Positions 17,172 to 25,389 of a DNA stretch of 64,000 nt are shown piece after piece; position 1 is the first letter of the stretch; every line of letters begins with the position of its first letter. The position numbers were made by a program, and so were the translations under genes. The stretch lies in assembly GCA_030549905.1 (NCBI GenBank), contig JAUQQK010000011.1:1-64000 (forward strand), in the 5' to 3' direction. Below the pieces are notes generated by a model, which saw only the letters and a program-made list of their open reading frames with translations, did no database searches and was not told where the DNA came from. The stretch is from Aquificota bacterium (GTDB lineage Bacteria; Aquificota; Aquificia; Aquificales; Aquificaceae).

Positions 17172-18572
17172 CTACTTTTCCTCCTGCGGTTCAAGAAGCT
17201 TTTTTATGCCTTTCCCCTTGAGTATCCTGAGCCTCGGTCTTGATATGGCTAAGTCTCCATCTTCCACGTCCTTATTTACCACCGAACCACCCGCCACGAA
17301 GGAATAAGCTCCAAGCCTTACAGGTGCTATTATAAGAGAGTTGCTTCCTATAAAGGCTCCCCTGCCCACATAACTCTGATGCTTCCTCCTGCCATCAAAG
17401 TTGGCAAAGACAACGCCGGCACCTATGTTGGCATCCTCCTCTATGCTGGCATCACCGATGTAAGCAAGATGCTTTGCCTTCACCCCCTTACCTATTAAGG
17501 ACTTTTTAACCTCCACAAAGTTCCCTATATGGCTTTCCTTACCTATAAGGCTCCTGTCCCTTATATGGGCAAAGGGACCTACAACAGCCTTGGCTTTTAT
17601 GTGAGAGTTTCTTATTACCGAGTAGGGCTCTACGACACCCTCCTCTTCAATTATAGAATCTTCTATCACACAGCCTTTACCTATTACCGCACCCCTTCCC
17701 ACCCTCGTATTCCCCCTCAGCATGGCATCCGGATAAACTTCCACATCACCCTCTAAGACCACGTCAGGCTCAATCCATACGCTCTCCGGCTGGTGTATGG
17801 TATTGCCCTTCTTTGCCCATTCCTGAATTATGCCAAGCCTTATCACGTTCTCCGCTATGGCAAGCTCCCATCTTGTGTTTACACCAAGAATTTCTGTAGG
17901 GTCTTCTGCCATAAAGCTCCTTACCCTGTAGCCTCTTTCGTGCATAAGGCTGAAGACCTCAGTAAGGTATAGCTCCCCTGATGTGGGGCTTGGCTTTATG
18001 TGAAATATGGTCTCAAAAAGGTGCGGACAGTAAAACATGTAAGCTCCACCGTTTACCTCCCTTATGAGCTTTTCCTCCGTGCTTGCTTCCCTTTCCTCCA
18101 CCACCCTTATCACGTTGCCCTCTCCGTCCTTTATGACCCTTCCGTAGCCCGTAGGGTCTGGCAGTTGGGCTGACAGCAAGAGGGCGCTCAGTTTAATGCC
18201 CTCGTATTCTTCCACTAAATGAAGGTATCTCTGCATGTTTCTTAGGGTCTGGTGTCTTATAAGGGGTGCATCTCCGTTTACTACAAGAAGGTAGCCCTCA
18301 TAGTCCCTCCAGTAGTCAAGGGCGGAAATGACTGCGTCCGCAGTGCCACCCTTAGGGTTTACTTGATGGTAGTAATAAAAGTCCTCTCCAAAGTATGCCT
18401 TTATCTCTTCTTCCTTATAACCCACCACAAGGGCTATGCTTTCGGGCTTTAAAGCCTTTATGGCTTCTACCACATACCAAAGCATGGGCTTGCCCAGCAG
18501 GGTGTGCATCACCTTCGGCTTTTCGCTTCTTAGCCTTGTGCCAAGACCTGCGGACAGTATAAGAGCTCGCAT
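17172..18572 (-). CDS. glmU: Bifunctional GlmU: glucosamine-1-phosphate acetyltransferase / UTP uridylyltransferase
   Basis: Makes UDP-N-acetylglucosamine for peptidoglycan and lipid A. The 466-residue protein has the uridylyltransferase signature LSAGLGTRLRSEKPKVMH at the N-terminus, VNGDAPL near 100, and a left-handed beta-helix of hexapeptide repeats from about 255 to the end, with AYIGDASIEEDANIGAG. It lies ten bases after lpxA. A TAAAAT box overlapping the lpxA stop six bases before the ATG suggests a second, leaderless promoter. Confidence 0.96.
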   Translation of the reverse strand: MRALILSAGLGTRLRSEKPKVMHTLLGKPMLWYVVEAIKALKPESIALVVGYKEEEIKAYFGEDFYYYHQVNPKGGTADAVISALDYWRDYEGYLLVVNGDAPLIRHQTLRNMQRYLHLVEEYEGIKLSALLLSAQLPDPTGYGRVIKDGEGNVIRVVEEREASTEEKLIREVNGGAYMFYCPHLFETIFHIKPSPTSGELYLTEVFSLMHERGYRVRSFMAEDPTEILGVNTRWELAIAENVIRLGIIQEWAKKGNTIHQPESVWIEPDVVLEGDVEVYPDAMLRGNTRVGRGAVIGKGCVIEDSIIEEEGVVEPYSVIRNSHIKAKAVVGPFAHIRDRSLIGKESHIGNFVEVKKSLIGKGVKAKHLAYIGDASIEEDANIGAGVVFANFDGRRKHQSYVGRGAFIGSNSLIIAPVRLGAYSFVAGGSVVNKDVEDGDLAISRPRLRILKGKGIKKLLEPQEEK

Positions 18573-18578
18573 GCTTAT

Positions 18579-18584
18579 ATTTTA
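18579..18584 (-). promoter_or_regulatory. Possible internal -10 box for glmU
   Basis: TAAAAT formed by the lpxA stop codon and following bases, six bases before the glmU ATG, with no ribosome-binding site at normal spacing. One mismatch from TATAAT; weaker than the perfect boxes elsewhere. Confidence 0.3.
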
Positions 18585-19367
18585 CCCCTTTCCTGCATCT
18601 CTTGCCACACCTCTCTTTGAGCTTTGGACAAAATCTACCAGCCTTTTTACCTCCTCATACTGACCCATCTCCTCCATAAGCAGTTTTATCGCCTCCGACC
18701 TTATGAGCCCGCTTCTGAAAAGTATCCTGTATGCTCTCTTTAAGGCTTTTATCTTATCCTCTGTGAAGCCTCTTCTTTTAAGCCCCACCACATTTATACC
18801 ATAAAGGTGTGCATGCTGTCCGGAGGCTACTGTAAAGGGTGGTATGTCAAGGGATACACCAGAAAGACCACCCACCATGGCATAGGCACCAACCCTTGCC
18901 CATTGATGCACGGCGGAAAGCCCTCCGATGAAGGCGTATTCACCTACCTCCACATGCCCCCCAAGGGTCGCACAGTTTGCCATTATGACACCCCTTCTTA
19001 CAGTGCAGTCATGGGCTACATGGGTGTAAGCCATGAGCATCACATCATCCTCCACCACCGTTCTTAACCTGTCTATGGCAGTGCCCCTGTGTATGGTGGC
19101 GTACTCCCTTATGATTACCCTGTTTCCTATGAGAACCTCGCTTTCCTCGCCCGCATACTTAAGATGCTGTGGCTCCTCGCCTATAATCACACCGTCGTAT
19201 ATCCTGCAGTCTTCACCTATAATAACCCTGCCCTTTATGGATACCCTTGCACCTATTTTTGTTCCCCTCCCTATGCGCACCGCGCCCTCTATGAGTGTAT
19301 AGGGTCCTATACTTACATTCTCTTCAAGCTCCACCTGACCGCTTATTACGGCTGTCGGGTGTATCAT
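18582..19367 (-). CDS. lpxA: UDP-N-acetylglucosamine acyltransferase
   Basis: First step of lipid A synthesis, transferring a hydroxyacyl chain from ACP to UDP-GlcNAc. The 261-residue protein begins IHPTAVISGQVELEENVSIGPY, with hexapeptide repeats throughout the first two thirds, and has the catalytic-His region MLMAYTHVAHDCTV near residue 115-125. The C-terminal helical part follows. It starts one base after the pncC/cinA stop. It is evidence that the host makes lipopolysaccharide. Confidence 0.96.
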   Translation of the reverse strand: MIHPTAVISGQVELEENVSIGPYTLIEGAVRIGRGTKIGARVSIKGRVIIGEDCRIYDGVIIGEEPQHLKYAGEESEVLIGNRVIIREYATIHRGTAIDRLRTVVEDDVMLMAYTHVAHDCTVRRGVIMANCATLGGHVEVGEYAFIGGLSAVHQWARVGAYAMVGGLSGVSLDIPPFTVASGQHAHLYGINVVGLKRRGFTEDKIKALKRAYRILFRSGLIRSEAIKLLMEEMGQYEEVKRLVDFVQSSKRGVARDAGKG

Positions 19368-19874
19368 TCAGCTCTCCCCCTTAAGGTATTTTATCAGAAT
19401 TTCCATGGCTTTCTGGGTTGCCATAAACCGGTTTTCGTTCCTATTTCCTGTAAAGACATATTTTTCCACAAGCACCTCCTTATCCGTTGCCAGGGCTATG
19501 TAAGTTAGCCCCACAGGCCTTTGTAGAGTGCCACCACCGGGACCAGCAATGCCTGTGATGGCAATGCTTATGTCCGCATCCGTTTCCTCCAAACATCCTA
19601 CCGCCATCTGCCTGCATACCTCCTCAGAAACAGCTCCGTATTTTTTTATTGTCTCTTCCTCCACGCTTAAGAATTTCATCTTCAGCACATTGCTGTATAC
19701 CACAAAACCGCCCAAGAAACACCTTGACGCATTTGCTACATTTATAAGCCTTGCGGATAAAAGCCCGCCCGTGCAACTTTCAGCAACTGCAAGGGTCAAA
19801 CCCTTCTCCGTCAGAAGGCTTATGACTTCTTCCTCGATTAGTTTTTCCTTAGGTTTGCAAAGGCCTATTACCAT
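19368..19874 (-). CDS. pncC: CinA C-terminal-domain protein (nicotinamide-nucleotide amidase)
   Basis: 168-residue stand-alone CinA C-terminal domain, a family with NMN deamidase activity that recycles pyridine nucleotides. The active-site motif AESCTGG is at 31-37, followed by VVYSNVLK, AVSEEVCRQM and AITGIAGPGGGT. The N-terminal domain of full-length CinA is absent, as is normal for PncC. It overlaps the upstream molybdopterin-type gene by seven bases. Confidence 0.92.
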   Translation of the reverse strand: MVIGLCKPKEKLIEEEVISLLTEKGLTLAVAESCTGGLLSARLINVANASRCFLGGFVVYSNVLKMKFLSVEEETIKKYGAVSEEVCRQMAVGCLEETDADISIAITGIAGPGGGTLQRPVGLTYIALATDKEVLVEKYVFTGNRNENRFMATQKAMEILIKYLKGES

Positions 19875-21451
19875 TCTATTACCTCATACCTGTTAGAAGG
19901 ACTATTGAGTAGCTTACCTACCCTGTGCCCGGGGTCAAAGGGCTGGAACTCATCATACTCGGAGGGCACAAAAACAAGCCCCTTTGCTATATTGCTATCT
20001 AACTGCACCTCTAACTCCACCCCCCTCAATTTTATCCTGTCTTTTATTCCAAGCCTTCTTGCCGTTTCTGGGTTTATCCTTGCCCTCTGCTCCTTTTCCA
20101 TCTCATGCGTCCAGGGGTTCCAGTGTCCAAGCTCTTCCACAAGGCTTGTGTCCACATAAAGGAAAAGTTCTGACCCTTTAAAGCCACCCGGCGTAAGCTC
20201 TGCATCCTCTATACTTGGCAGTTTAAGGTTTTGCTCTCCTTCTTCTCTGAGCTTTCCTGCATCTACGCATAGCTCTGAGAGAAAGCCCTCAAGGTCTGCA
20301 GTCCTTCCAAGTATGTGGCTTAAAACCTCATAGGGGTTGTAGGTTTCTTCGTCGGGCTGTATGGCTTTCTGCGAGTAAGCTAAGTAGCCAAAGCCATGCC
20401 TGTAGTTTATAAAATCCCTTTCATGAAACATGGTGCTGGCAAAGACAAGGTCTGAGTGATGTGCGGTAAGGTTTGGAAAGCTCTGAAAACTTATCACCAG
20501 CTTACTCCTCAATGCCTCAAGGTGCTCGTCCCTTAAGTATCTGAAGAGGTTTCCGACGACCACTATATTGTCAAACTCTTCCAGCCTTTCCACAAACCTG
20601 TCAAGCTCCTCAGCCTTAAAGGGCATCACATCCCCCACAAGGCTGTAATTAACCCCGTACTTTTTCCTCAGCTGTGATAGGATATGCAGGAGGGCTTTTC
20701 GAAAGGGCGAGGCAAGGATGCCCGTACCTATCAGTACAAGAGAACCCTTTAAAAGGTAGAGGTTTCTCTTTACAAACTCCGCCTTAGCCTCCTCCTTCTC
20801 CGGACTTATAAGCTTCTGAAGAAACTCTATTATAAGGTCTGGCTTTAGCAGTAGCCTTTCCTTTGCCTTTGCACAGAGTGTTTCATACCTTGAGGAAAGA
20901 CAGAAGAGGTAAGCACCCCTTTCCACCGCATCCACCAGCCATCTGGTAGCCATTACTTCTGAGAAGACTGGTTCTGTATCCACGGAGAGTATGAACTTAG
21001 CCTCCTTCCACTGAGTGGGTTTTAAGGTGGATGGTAGAAAATCAACGACGGGTGTATCCACAAAGACCTCCCCCGTATCCCTTGCCAGCACATACTCCTC
21101 AAGACCTGCCTGCCTGCCAAGCAAAAAGGCTGTTCTGCCCTTTTTTAGCCTTTCGCCTATGGTCCTTATAGCTTCCTCATGCCCTATTTTCACAAATTCT
21201 TCCCCCCTTCTTAAAAAAACCCCCCTAAGTCTCAAAGGATTGTAGGTAGCCTGCTGTATGTAAGTAATGCCCTTAGTACATAGACTTCCCACGCCCCTTG
21301 GGTCTGCTGGATGCCCGTACAGGTCTACAAGTTTATTGTCCTTTATGTAGGCTATATAGCCACAGGCACAGCCACAGCCTGCACACAAACCTATTCTTTC
21401 CTCCTCAAACTCTTTGACGGTTAGGGGAACCTTTGTGGGTTTCAGGCTCAT
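19868..21451 (-). CDS. Short molybdopterin-oxidoreductase-like protein with a [4Fe-4S] motif
   Basis: 527 residues resembling the catalytic subunits of formate dehydrogenase or nitrate reductase, but about 200 residues shorter. An N-terminal cluster motif C23-x2-C26-x3-C30-x27-C58 is intact, followed by the usual YNPLRLRGV and a second domain with FILSVDTEP and NVVV-like strands. The C-terminal molybdopterin-binding fold has INPETARRLGIKD and ends near VGKLLNSPSNRYEV. The segment that normally carries the Cys, Sec or Ser ligand to molybdenum (R-x-C-H-x-P type) is not recognisable. The ATG at 21451 is chosen for its GGGGAGGAGG ribosome-binding site. Substrate unknown. Confidence 0.72.
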   Translation of the reverse strand: MSLKPTKVPLTVKEFEEERIGLCAGCGCACGYIAYIKDNKLVDLYGHPADPRGVGSLCTKGITYIQQATYNPLRLRGVFLRRGEEFVKIGHEEAIRTIGERLKKGRTAFLLGRQAGLEEYVLARDTGEVFVDTPVVDFLPSTLKPTQWKEAKFILSVDTEPVFSEVMATRWLVDAVERGAYLFCLSSRYETLCAKAKERLLLKPDLIIEFLQKLISPEKEEAKAEFVKRNLYLLKGSLVLIGTGILASPFRKALLHILSQLRKKYGVNYSLVGDVMPFKAEELDRFVERLEEFDNIVVVGNLFRYLRDEHLEALRSKLVISFQSFPNLTAHHSDLVFASTMFHERDFINYRHGFGYLAYSQKAIQPDEETYNPYEVLSHILGRTADLEGFLSELCVDAGKLREEGEQNLKLPSIEDAELTPGGFKGSELFLYVDTSLVEELGHWNPWTHEMEKEQRARINPETARRLGIKDRIKLRGVELEVQLDSNIAKGLVFVPSEYDEFQPFDPGHRVGKLLNSPSNRYEVIEW

Positions 21452-21470
21452 GGGTGACCTCCTCCCCTCG

Positions 21471-22724
21471 TTAAAAATAGGAGCTTCCTGCTTCACAGAG
21501 GTAGCTTACACGAATATAGGGGTTAGACCCCAGCATTCGTGCAGAGGCTTCCCTCTCCGCAGGCGTCAGTTCGGGCCGGTCCAGCCCTACCACCCTTAAG
21601 GCGGGCGAGACCTTTCTAAGCATCACAAGACACGCATTCAAATCTCTGTCCATCTTATTGCCACACTCAGGACAGAAAACTGTCCTGTCAGAAAGCTTTA
21701 GCTCCTCAAAATATGCTCCACACTTAGAGCATATCCTTGATGTTGGCTCAAAGCGGTCAATCTCAAGGACAGGCAGGGGGCTGGAACTCAGCCTCTCCCT
21801 TAACTTTCCTATCCCCGAGTATTGAACCGCCCTTGAAAACCAGCCTTTATGCCATGAGCTAATGTTATCCTGCTGAAACACTACCATGCTGTAGAGCTTC
21901 AAAAAAGCAATAATCTTGTTTATGGCGTCCTTTCTTCTGTTTTCAATCCTCTCATACTCTCTTGCCAGTTTTTGCTTTGCTTTTTCTCTGTTTCTTGAGC
22001 CTTTCCTTTTCCTTGCAAGCTCTCTCTGCAGCCTTTTAAGCCTTTTGCTTTCTGGCACCTCAAAGTCAATCTTCATGCCATTAGAAAGCGTTAGCTTGTC
22101 CTTTATTCCAAAATCTATTGCCACAGGTTTTTCTAAGGTGGGTCTTTCTTCCTTTGGCACAAAGCAAGTGATATGGATATAATAGCCTGAGGGTTTTCTT
22201 ATCAGCACCGCCTTAGAAAGTTCTGCATTTTCAGGTATCTGGTGTAGTCCAAGCACCCTGAAAGAGCCAAGCTTTTGAAGATGAATTCTGTTTCTTTCAA
22301 AATCAATCCTGTGAGATACCCCATACTGCTTGAAAGGTATGGAACTGACCCTCTTCTTTGGTTTTAGCCTGCCTACTTTTTTGCCTTTTTCTTTAAGCCT
22401 TGCCAGAGCCTTTATGTTGTCCTTTATTCTATCTACTATTTCCTGCCTCACCTGAGAGCCAAGAACCGCAAGCTCTCTTTCTTCAAAGCTTTCTCCTACC
22501 TTTACCTGAACCTTTCTGACCTTGCTTCCATCTATCTCAAAAATATTCTCCTGCTTTATAGCCCAGTTATAAAGCCACTTTGCTTCCAGAAACGCCCTCA
22601 GGAGCTTTTCTTCCTTTGCCTTTGAGATGTTCTGGAGCTTAAGGCAGTAGGTTTTTGCTATCTGAGTTTTCCTTCTCTCTTTGGTTTCTCTGAAAGTTTC
22701 CTTTATTTTTTCAGCTCTTGTCAT
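21471..22724 (-). CDS. tnpB: TnpB-type RNA-guided nuclease (IS200/IS605 family OrfB)
   Basis: 417 residues. TnpB proteins are RuvC-like nucleases guided by an omega RNA from the element's end. Seen here are the N-terminal helix-turn-helix-type region, RuvC-I with AIDFGIKDKLTL, a zinc ribbon CSKCGAYF ... CPECG, and RuvC-III in DRDLNACLVM. The RuvC-II segment reads VVFQQDNISSWHKG. The usual Glu is not in the standard place, and the Asp may serve instead. The ATG at 22724 overlaps the small upstream gene. A GGGGT/ACCCC hairpin (21519-21531) near the 3' end may be part of the omega RNA. Confidence 0.88.
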   Translation of the reverse strand: MTRAEKIKETFRETKERRKTQIAKTYCLKLQNISKAKEEKLLRAFLEAKWLYNWAIKQENIFEIDGSKVRKVQVKVGESFEERELAVLGSQVRQEIVDRIKDNIKALARLKEKGKKVGRLKPKKRVSSIPFKQYGVSHRIDFERNRIHLQKLGSFRVLGLHQIPENAELSKAVLIRKPSGYYIHITCFVPKEERPTLEKPVAIDFGIKDKLTLSNGMKIDFEVPESKRLKRLQRELARKRKGSRNREKAKQKLAREYERIENRRKDAINKIIAFLKLYSMVVFQQDNISSWHKGWFSRAVQYSGIGKLRERLSSSPLPVLEIDRFEPTSRICSKCGAYFEELKLSDRTVFCPECGNKMDRDLNACLVMLRKVSPALRVVGLDRPELTPAEREASARMLGSNPYIRVSYLCEAGSSYF

Positions 22725-22875
22725 GGTGTTTCTCCCAGTATTCTGCAAGCTTCCTCACAATCTCCTTTAATGGCAGTTTCTCTTTGTATTTCAAATACCA
22801 CTTTGCCTGTATCTCCACCAGCTTGTCATAAATCTCTTTATCCATTCTTAATGATACCTGCTTCTTTTCGTCCAT
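22711..22875 (-). CDS. Small ribbon-helix-helix-like protein upstream of tnpB
   Basis: A 54-residue gene starting at the ATG at 22875 and ending inside tnpB, with a 14-base overlap. The start KQVSLRMDKEIYDKLVEIQ looks like the beta-strand plus helix of Arc/MetJ/CopG repressors, and LPLKEIVRKLAEYW would be the second helix. This suggests an autoregulator of the element. A nearly ideal promoter (TTGACA, 17 bases, TATATT) ends six bases before its ATG. The annotation is by pattern only. Confidence 0.7.
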   Translation of the reverse strand: MDEKKQVSLRMDKEIYDKLVEIQAKWYLKYKEKLPLKEIVRKLAEYWEKHHDKS

Positions 22876-22881
22876 GTGAAT

Positions 22882-22910
22882 AATATAATGTATCTTGAAT
22901 GACTTGTCAA
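22882..22910 (-). promoter_or_regulatory. Promoter of the RHH-tnpB operon
   Basis: Minus strand: TTGACA (22905-22910), a 17-base spacer, and TATATT (22882-22887), six bases before the ATG at 22875. One of the best sigma70-type matches in the window; the mRNA would be leaderless. Confidence 0.7.
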
Positions 22911-22928
22911 GTAGTTTCAGTCATTCAT

Positions 22929-22948
22929 CTCTCCTTTAAAAAGGAGAG
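22929..22948. repeat. Perfect 9-bp hairpin at the IS end
   Basis: CTCTCCTTT and AAAGGAGAG separated by two bases. It lies just upstream of the RHH-tnpB promoter, where an IS200/IS605 left-end hairpin is expected. Confidence 0.6.
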
Positions 22949-23008
22949 CCTTCTGGCTTGGGTTTCGTAAAAGATTATACAACATACGTTAGATGGTATG
23001 CTCTTGCT

Positions 23009-23054
23009 TATGTTTGATGCTGTAGATATGTTTGACATTTTTTATTTATCAAAC
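23009..23054. promoter_or_regulatory. Operator-like repeats upstream of the AbrB-like gene
   Basis: TATGTTTGA occurs twice as direct repeats (23009-23017 and 23027-23035, 18 bases apart). The inverted form TCAAAC follows at 23049-23054, just before the -35 box. This is a plausible autoregulatory site; the binding protein is a guess. Confidence 0.35.
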
Positions 23055-23057
23055 TAC

Positions 23058-23085
23058 TTGACATTTTCAAAAAAGTATATATAAT
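23058..23085 (+). promoter_or_regulatory. Promoter of abrB-like-flgD-flgE
   Basis: Consensus TTGACA (23058-23063), a 16-base spacer and consensus TATAAT (23080-23085), seven bases before the ATG at 23093. No ribosome-binding site, so leaderless translation is likely. The hook genes thus seem to be read from a housekeeping-type promoter. Confidence 0.75.
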
Positions 23086-23092
23086 CATACCT

Positions 23093-23350
23093 ATGGATGA
23101 GGTAGCCAAGATAATGGCAAGAGGGCTTATAGCACTGCCCAGCGATGTAAGAAAGAGGCTGGGGCTAAAGGAAGGAGACCTTGTGAAGATTGAAGTGGAA
23201 GGAGACAGGATAGTGCTTAAAAAGGAGCAGAGAATATACGACCTCAAGGGCAGTGTGGAAGGAGGAAAGGCAGGGCTTAAGAGCTTTGCCCAGATACTTT
23301 CTGAGGAGCTACAAAAACACAGGGGAGGCAAGAAAGATGGCGGAACTTAA
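23093..23350 (+). CDS. SpoVT/AbrB-type DNA-binding protein
   Basis: 85 residues with an N-terminal swapped-hairpin AbrB domain: IMARGLIALPSDVRKRLGLKEGD then VKIEVEGDRIVLKKE. Such proteins act as transition-state regulators or as MazE/VapB-type antitoxins. The C-terminal half is a predicted helix ending in GGKKDGGT. No toxin gene follows; instead flgD begins 14 bases before its stop, so a flagellar regulatory role is possible (inference). Confidence 0.82.
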   Translation: MDEVAKIMARGLIALPSDVRKRLGLKEGDLVKIEVEGDRIVLKKEQRIYDLKGSVEGGKAGLKSFAQILSEELQKHRGGKKDGGT

Positions 23351-23984
23351 AGCTACAAACCCTTACGATATTAAACCACCGGAGCCTAAGGTTTTGCCAA
23401 AAAACTACACGCAGGGCGTGGACAACCTTAGTTCTGACGACTTTCTGAAGATATACCTTGAAACCCTTAAATATCAGGACCCCTTTCAGGAACAGGACTT
23501 TTCAAAGATGTTAGAAGATATGACAAGGCTAAACGAGATAAGGTATATGAACGACATGAAAGGCTTTATAGAAGGGCTAAAGGGCTGGTTCAATCAGATG
23601 ACTATGCTGTCAAGTATAAGTTTGATTGGAAAGGAGTTTACCTTTTCTACAGACACCCTTGATACGGTCAAAGGGGGTTCCTACTACCTGCTTTCCTCCG
23701 ATGATATCAAAGAGGCTACTGTTAGGATACTTGATGGGCAGGAAGTGGTTAAGGAGTTTAAGATGGACCTTAAAAAGGGGCTTAACCCTATAGACCTGTC
23801 GGGGTTGCCTAAGGGGCAGTTTCAGGTGCAGGTTGTTAAAAATGGCTTACCTGCTCAGGGGATAAGCCTTGGTTATAAGTCTGTTATAAGGTCTGTGAGC
23901 GTTGTAAATGGTGAGCTTTTATTTGAGCTTAACAATGGGGAGCTCGTCTCCCCATCAAGACTAATATACGCAGGAGGGGTTTAA
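23337..23984 (+). CDS. flgD: Flagellar hook assembly scaffold FlgD
   Basis: Caps the growing hook while FlgE polymerises. The 215-residue protein has the N-terminal FlgD pattern LSSDDFLKIYLETLKYQDPFQEQDFSKML. The central region NQMTMLSSISLIGKEF follows, then a FlgD Ig-like domain with ATVRILDGQEVVKEFKMD and GLPKGQFQVQVV. The ATG at 23337 is chosen for GGGGAGG nine bases upstream. It overlaps the AbrB-like gene and precedes flgE by two bases. Confidence 0.92.
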   Translation: MAELKATNPYDIKPPEPKVLPKNYTQGVDNLSSDDFLKIYLETLKYQDPFQEQDFSKMLEDMTRLNEIRYMNDMKGFIEGLKGWFNQMTMLSSISLIGKEFTFSTDTLDTVKGGSYYLLSSDDIKEATVRILDGQEVVKEFKMDLKKGLNPIDLSGLPKGQFQVQVVKNGLPAQGISLGYKSVIRSVSVVNGELLFELNNGELVSPSRLIYAGGV

Positions 23985-23986
23985 CC

Positions 23987-25387
23987 ATGATGAGGAGCTT
24001 TTTTAATGCGGTAACAGGGCTCAACGCCTACAGGACATGGATGGATATAACTGCGGACAACATGGCTAACGTAAACACTATAGGCTTTAAGGGTAGCAGA
24101 CCCCTGTTTCAGGATGTGATATCTTCTGTTACCATAGGCCTAAACACGGTGACAAACACGATGAAGTCTACCACCTACGGTGCCGGCGTTATGGTGGACA
24201 GCACTCAGAAACTGTGGACCATCGGAAACTTTAAACAAACGGGCGTAAATACGGACCTTGCCATACAGGGCAGGGGTCTTTTTATAATTAAAGACCCGAT
24301 TACTGGAGCTCACTACTACACAAGGGATGGTGAGTTCAGGCTTAGCAGGGATGGATATATGGTAAACTCGGGTGGCTTTAAGCTTCAGGGTTTTAAAGTG
24401 GATGATAGAGGACGAACTATAGGGACGGGTCTTGAGGATATTCATGTAGTTCAACAGCTACCACCCAACGCCACTTCACAGATAAGGTTTTTGGGCCCCA
24501 CCAACTTAAACGCAGATGCGAGTGCAGTGTCCTCCGCTACAGCCTTTGACCCTGCTAATCCTTCAAGCTACAACTACAAATACACGGTAACTATTTATGA
24601 TAGCTTGGGTACGCCATATCAGGCGGATATATTCTTCAGGAAAACCACTGCGGGAACTAATACATGGAGCGTATATTTATGGTCTGATATTAATAAGGAT
24701 GGTGTTGTAGATACTACTGGCACCAGTGATATATTCGGTGTTTGGGATATACAGTTTGACAACAATGGACTTCTTATATATTCAAGCACCGCTATTAATA
24801 GGGAACTGACTCCTGATGGAAAGCTGTATCAATATTATCTTGATCCAACAGCAGGTGGCTTAGCGGTACCTACTACAACGCCAAGCGGTGGAACTTTTAC
24901 TACAAGCACGAACTGGAGGATAATAGTGGGTGAAGAACTCCAAGCCTTAGCGGGTTCTACAGGGACGACTATAGATAACTCTTTTATAACTCAATATTCT
25001 TCTGACTTTATAGTTACCGCTGACCAGAATGGCTATGCCAAAGGGGATCTGGTGGATGTATATGTGCTTTCTGAGGACGGCGCGGTGGTAGGTGTATATT
25101 CAAATGGAAAATCCTTACCCCTTTACAGGGTAGCGGTGGCAGTGTTTGCGGACCCAGAGGAACTAATCAAAAAAGGTGCTAACCTTTACACATCCATCTC
25201 TACACCTACCATTATGACGCCGGGGGGTGCGGAAAAGGTCAGGTCTGGCATGCTTGAAATGTCCAATGTGGATATAGCTTCCGAGTTTATAAACCTCATA
25301 TCCGCTCAGAGAGCTTATCAGGCTAATACAAGGGTTATTACTTCTTCAAATACCATACTTGAAGATACGATAAACCTGGTGCGTTAA
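23987..25387 (+). CDS. flgE: Flagellar hook protein FlgE
   Basis: Main structural protein of the flagellar hook. The 466-residue protein has the rod/hook N-terminal motif LNAYRTWMDITADNMANVNTIGFKG. The C-terminal motif MSNVDIASEFINLISAQRAYQANTRVI is paired with it to form the coiled-coil core, and a variable beta-rich middle lies between. AGGAGGGG upstream supports the ATG. The remaining flagellar genes are outside the window. Confidence 0.94.
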   Translation: MMRSFFNAVTGLNAYRTWMDITADNMANVNTIGFKGSRPLFQDVISSVTIGLNTVTNTMKSTTYGAGVMVDSTQKLWTIGNFKQTGVNTDLAIQGRGLFIIKDPITGAHYYTRDGEFRLSRDGYMVNSGGFKLQGFKVDDRGRTIGTGLEDIHVVQQLPPNATSQIRFLGPTNLNADASAVSSATAFDPANPSSYNYKYTVTIYDSLGTPYQADIFFRKTTAGTNTWSVYLWSDINKDGVVDTTGTSDIFGVWDIQFDNNGLLIYSSTAINRELTPDGKLYQYYLDPTAGGLAVPTTTPSGGTFTTSTNWRIIVGEELQALAGSTGTTIDNSFITQYSSDFIVTADQNGYAKGDLVDVYVLSEDGAVVGVYSNGKSLPLYRVAVAVFADPEELIKKGANLYTSISTPTIMTPGGAEKVRSGMLEMSNVDIASEFINLISAQRAYQANTRVITSSNTILEDTINLVR

Positions 25388-25389
25388 GT

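Larger units (their letters stand above)
21451..22948 (-). mobile_element. IS200/IS605-type element with tnpB only
   Basis: The region holds tnpB and a small upstream ribbon-helix-helix gene but no Y1 transposase tnpA, so movement would need a helper in trans. The likely left end, upstream of the genes on the minus strand, contains a perfect 9-bp hairpin at 22929-22948. The right end near 21451-21500 contains GAAGCAGGAAGCTCC, which resembles IS605-type ends, and a possible CTCCT/AGGAG stem. Exact borders are not proven. It lies directly upstream of the molybdopterin-like gene. Confidence 0.6.

Noticed and set aside
21451-22948. Complete autonomous IS605 with tnpA
   Set aside because: No Y1 transposase gene on either strand between the molybdopterin-like gene and the AbrB-like gene.
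23093-23350. Antitoxin of a MazEF or VapBC pair
   Set aside because: The fold fits, but the next gene is flgD and no toxin gene is adjacent.
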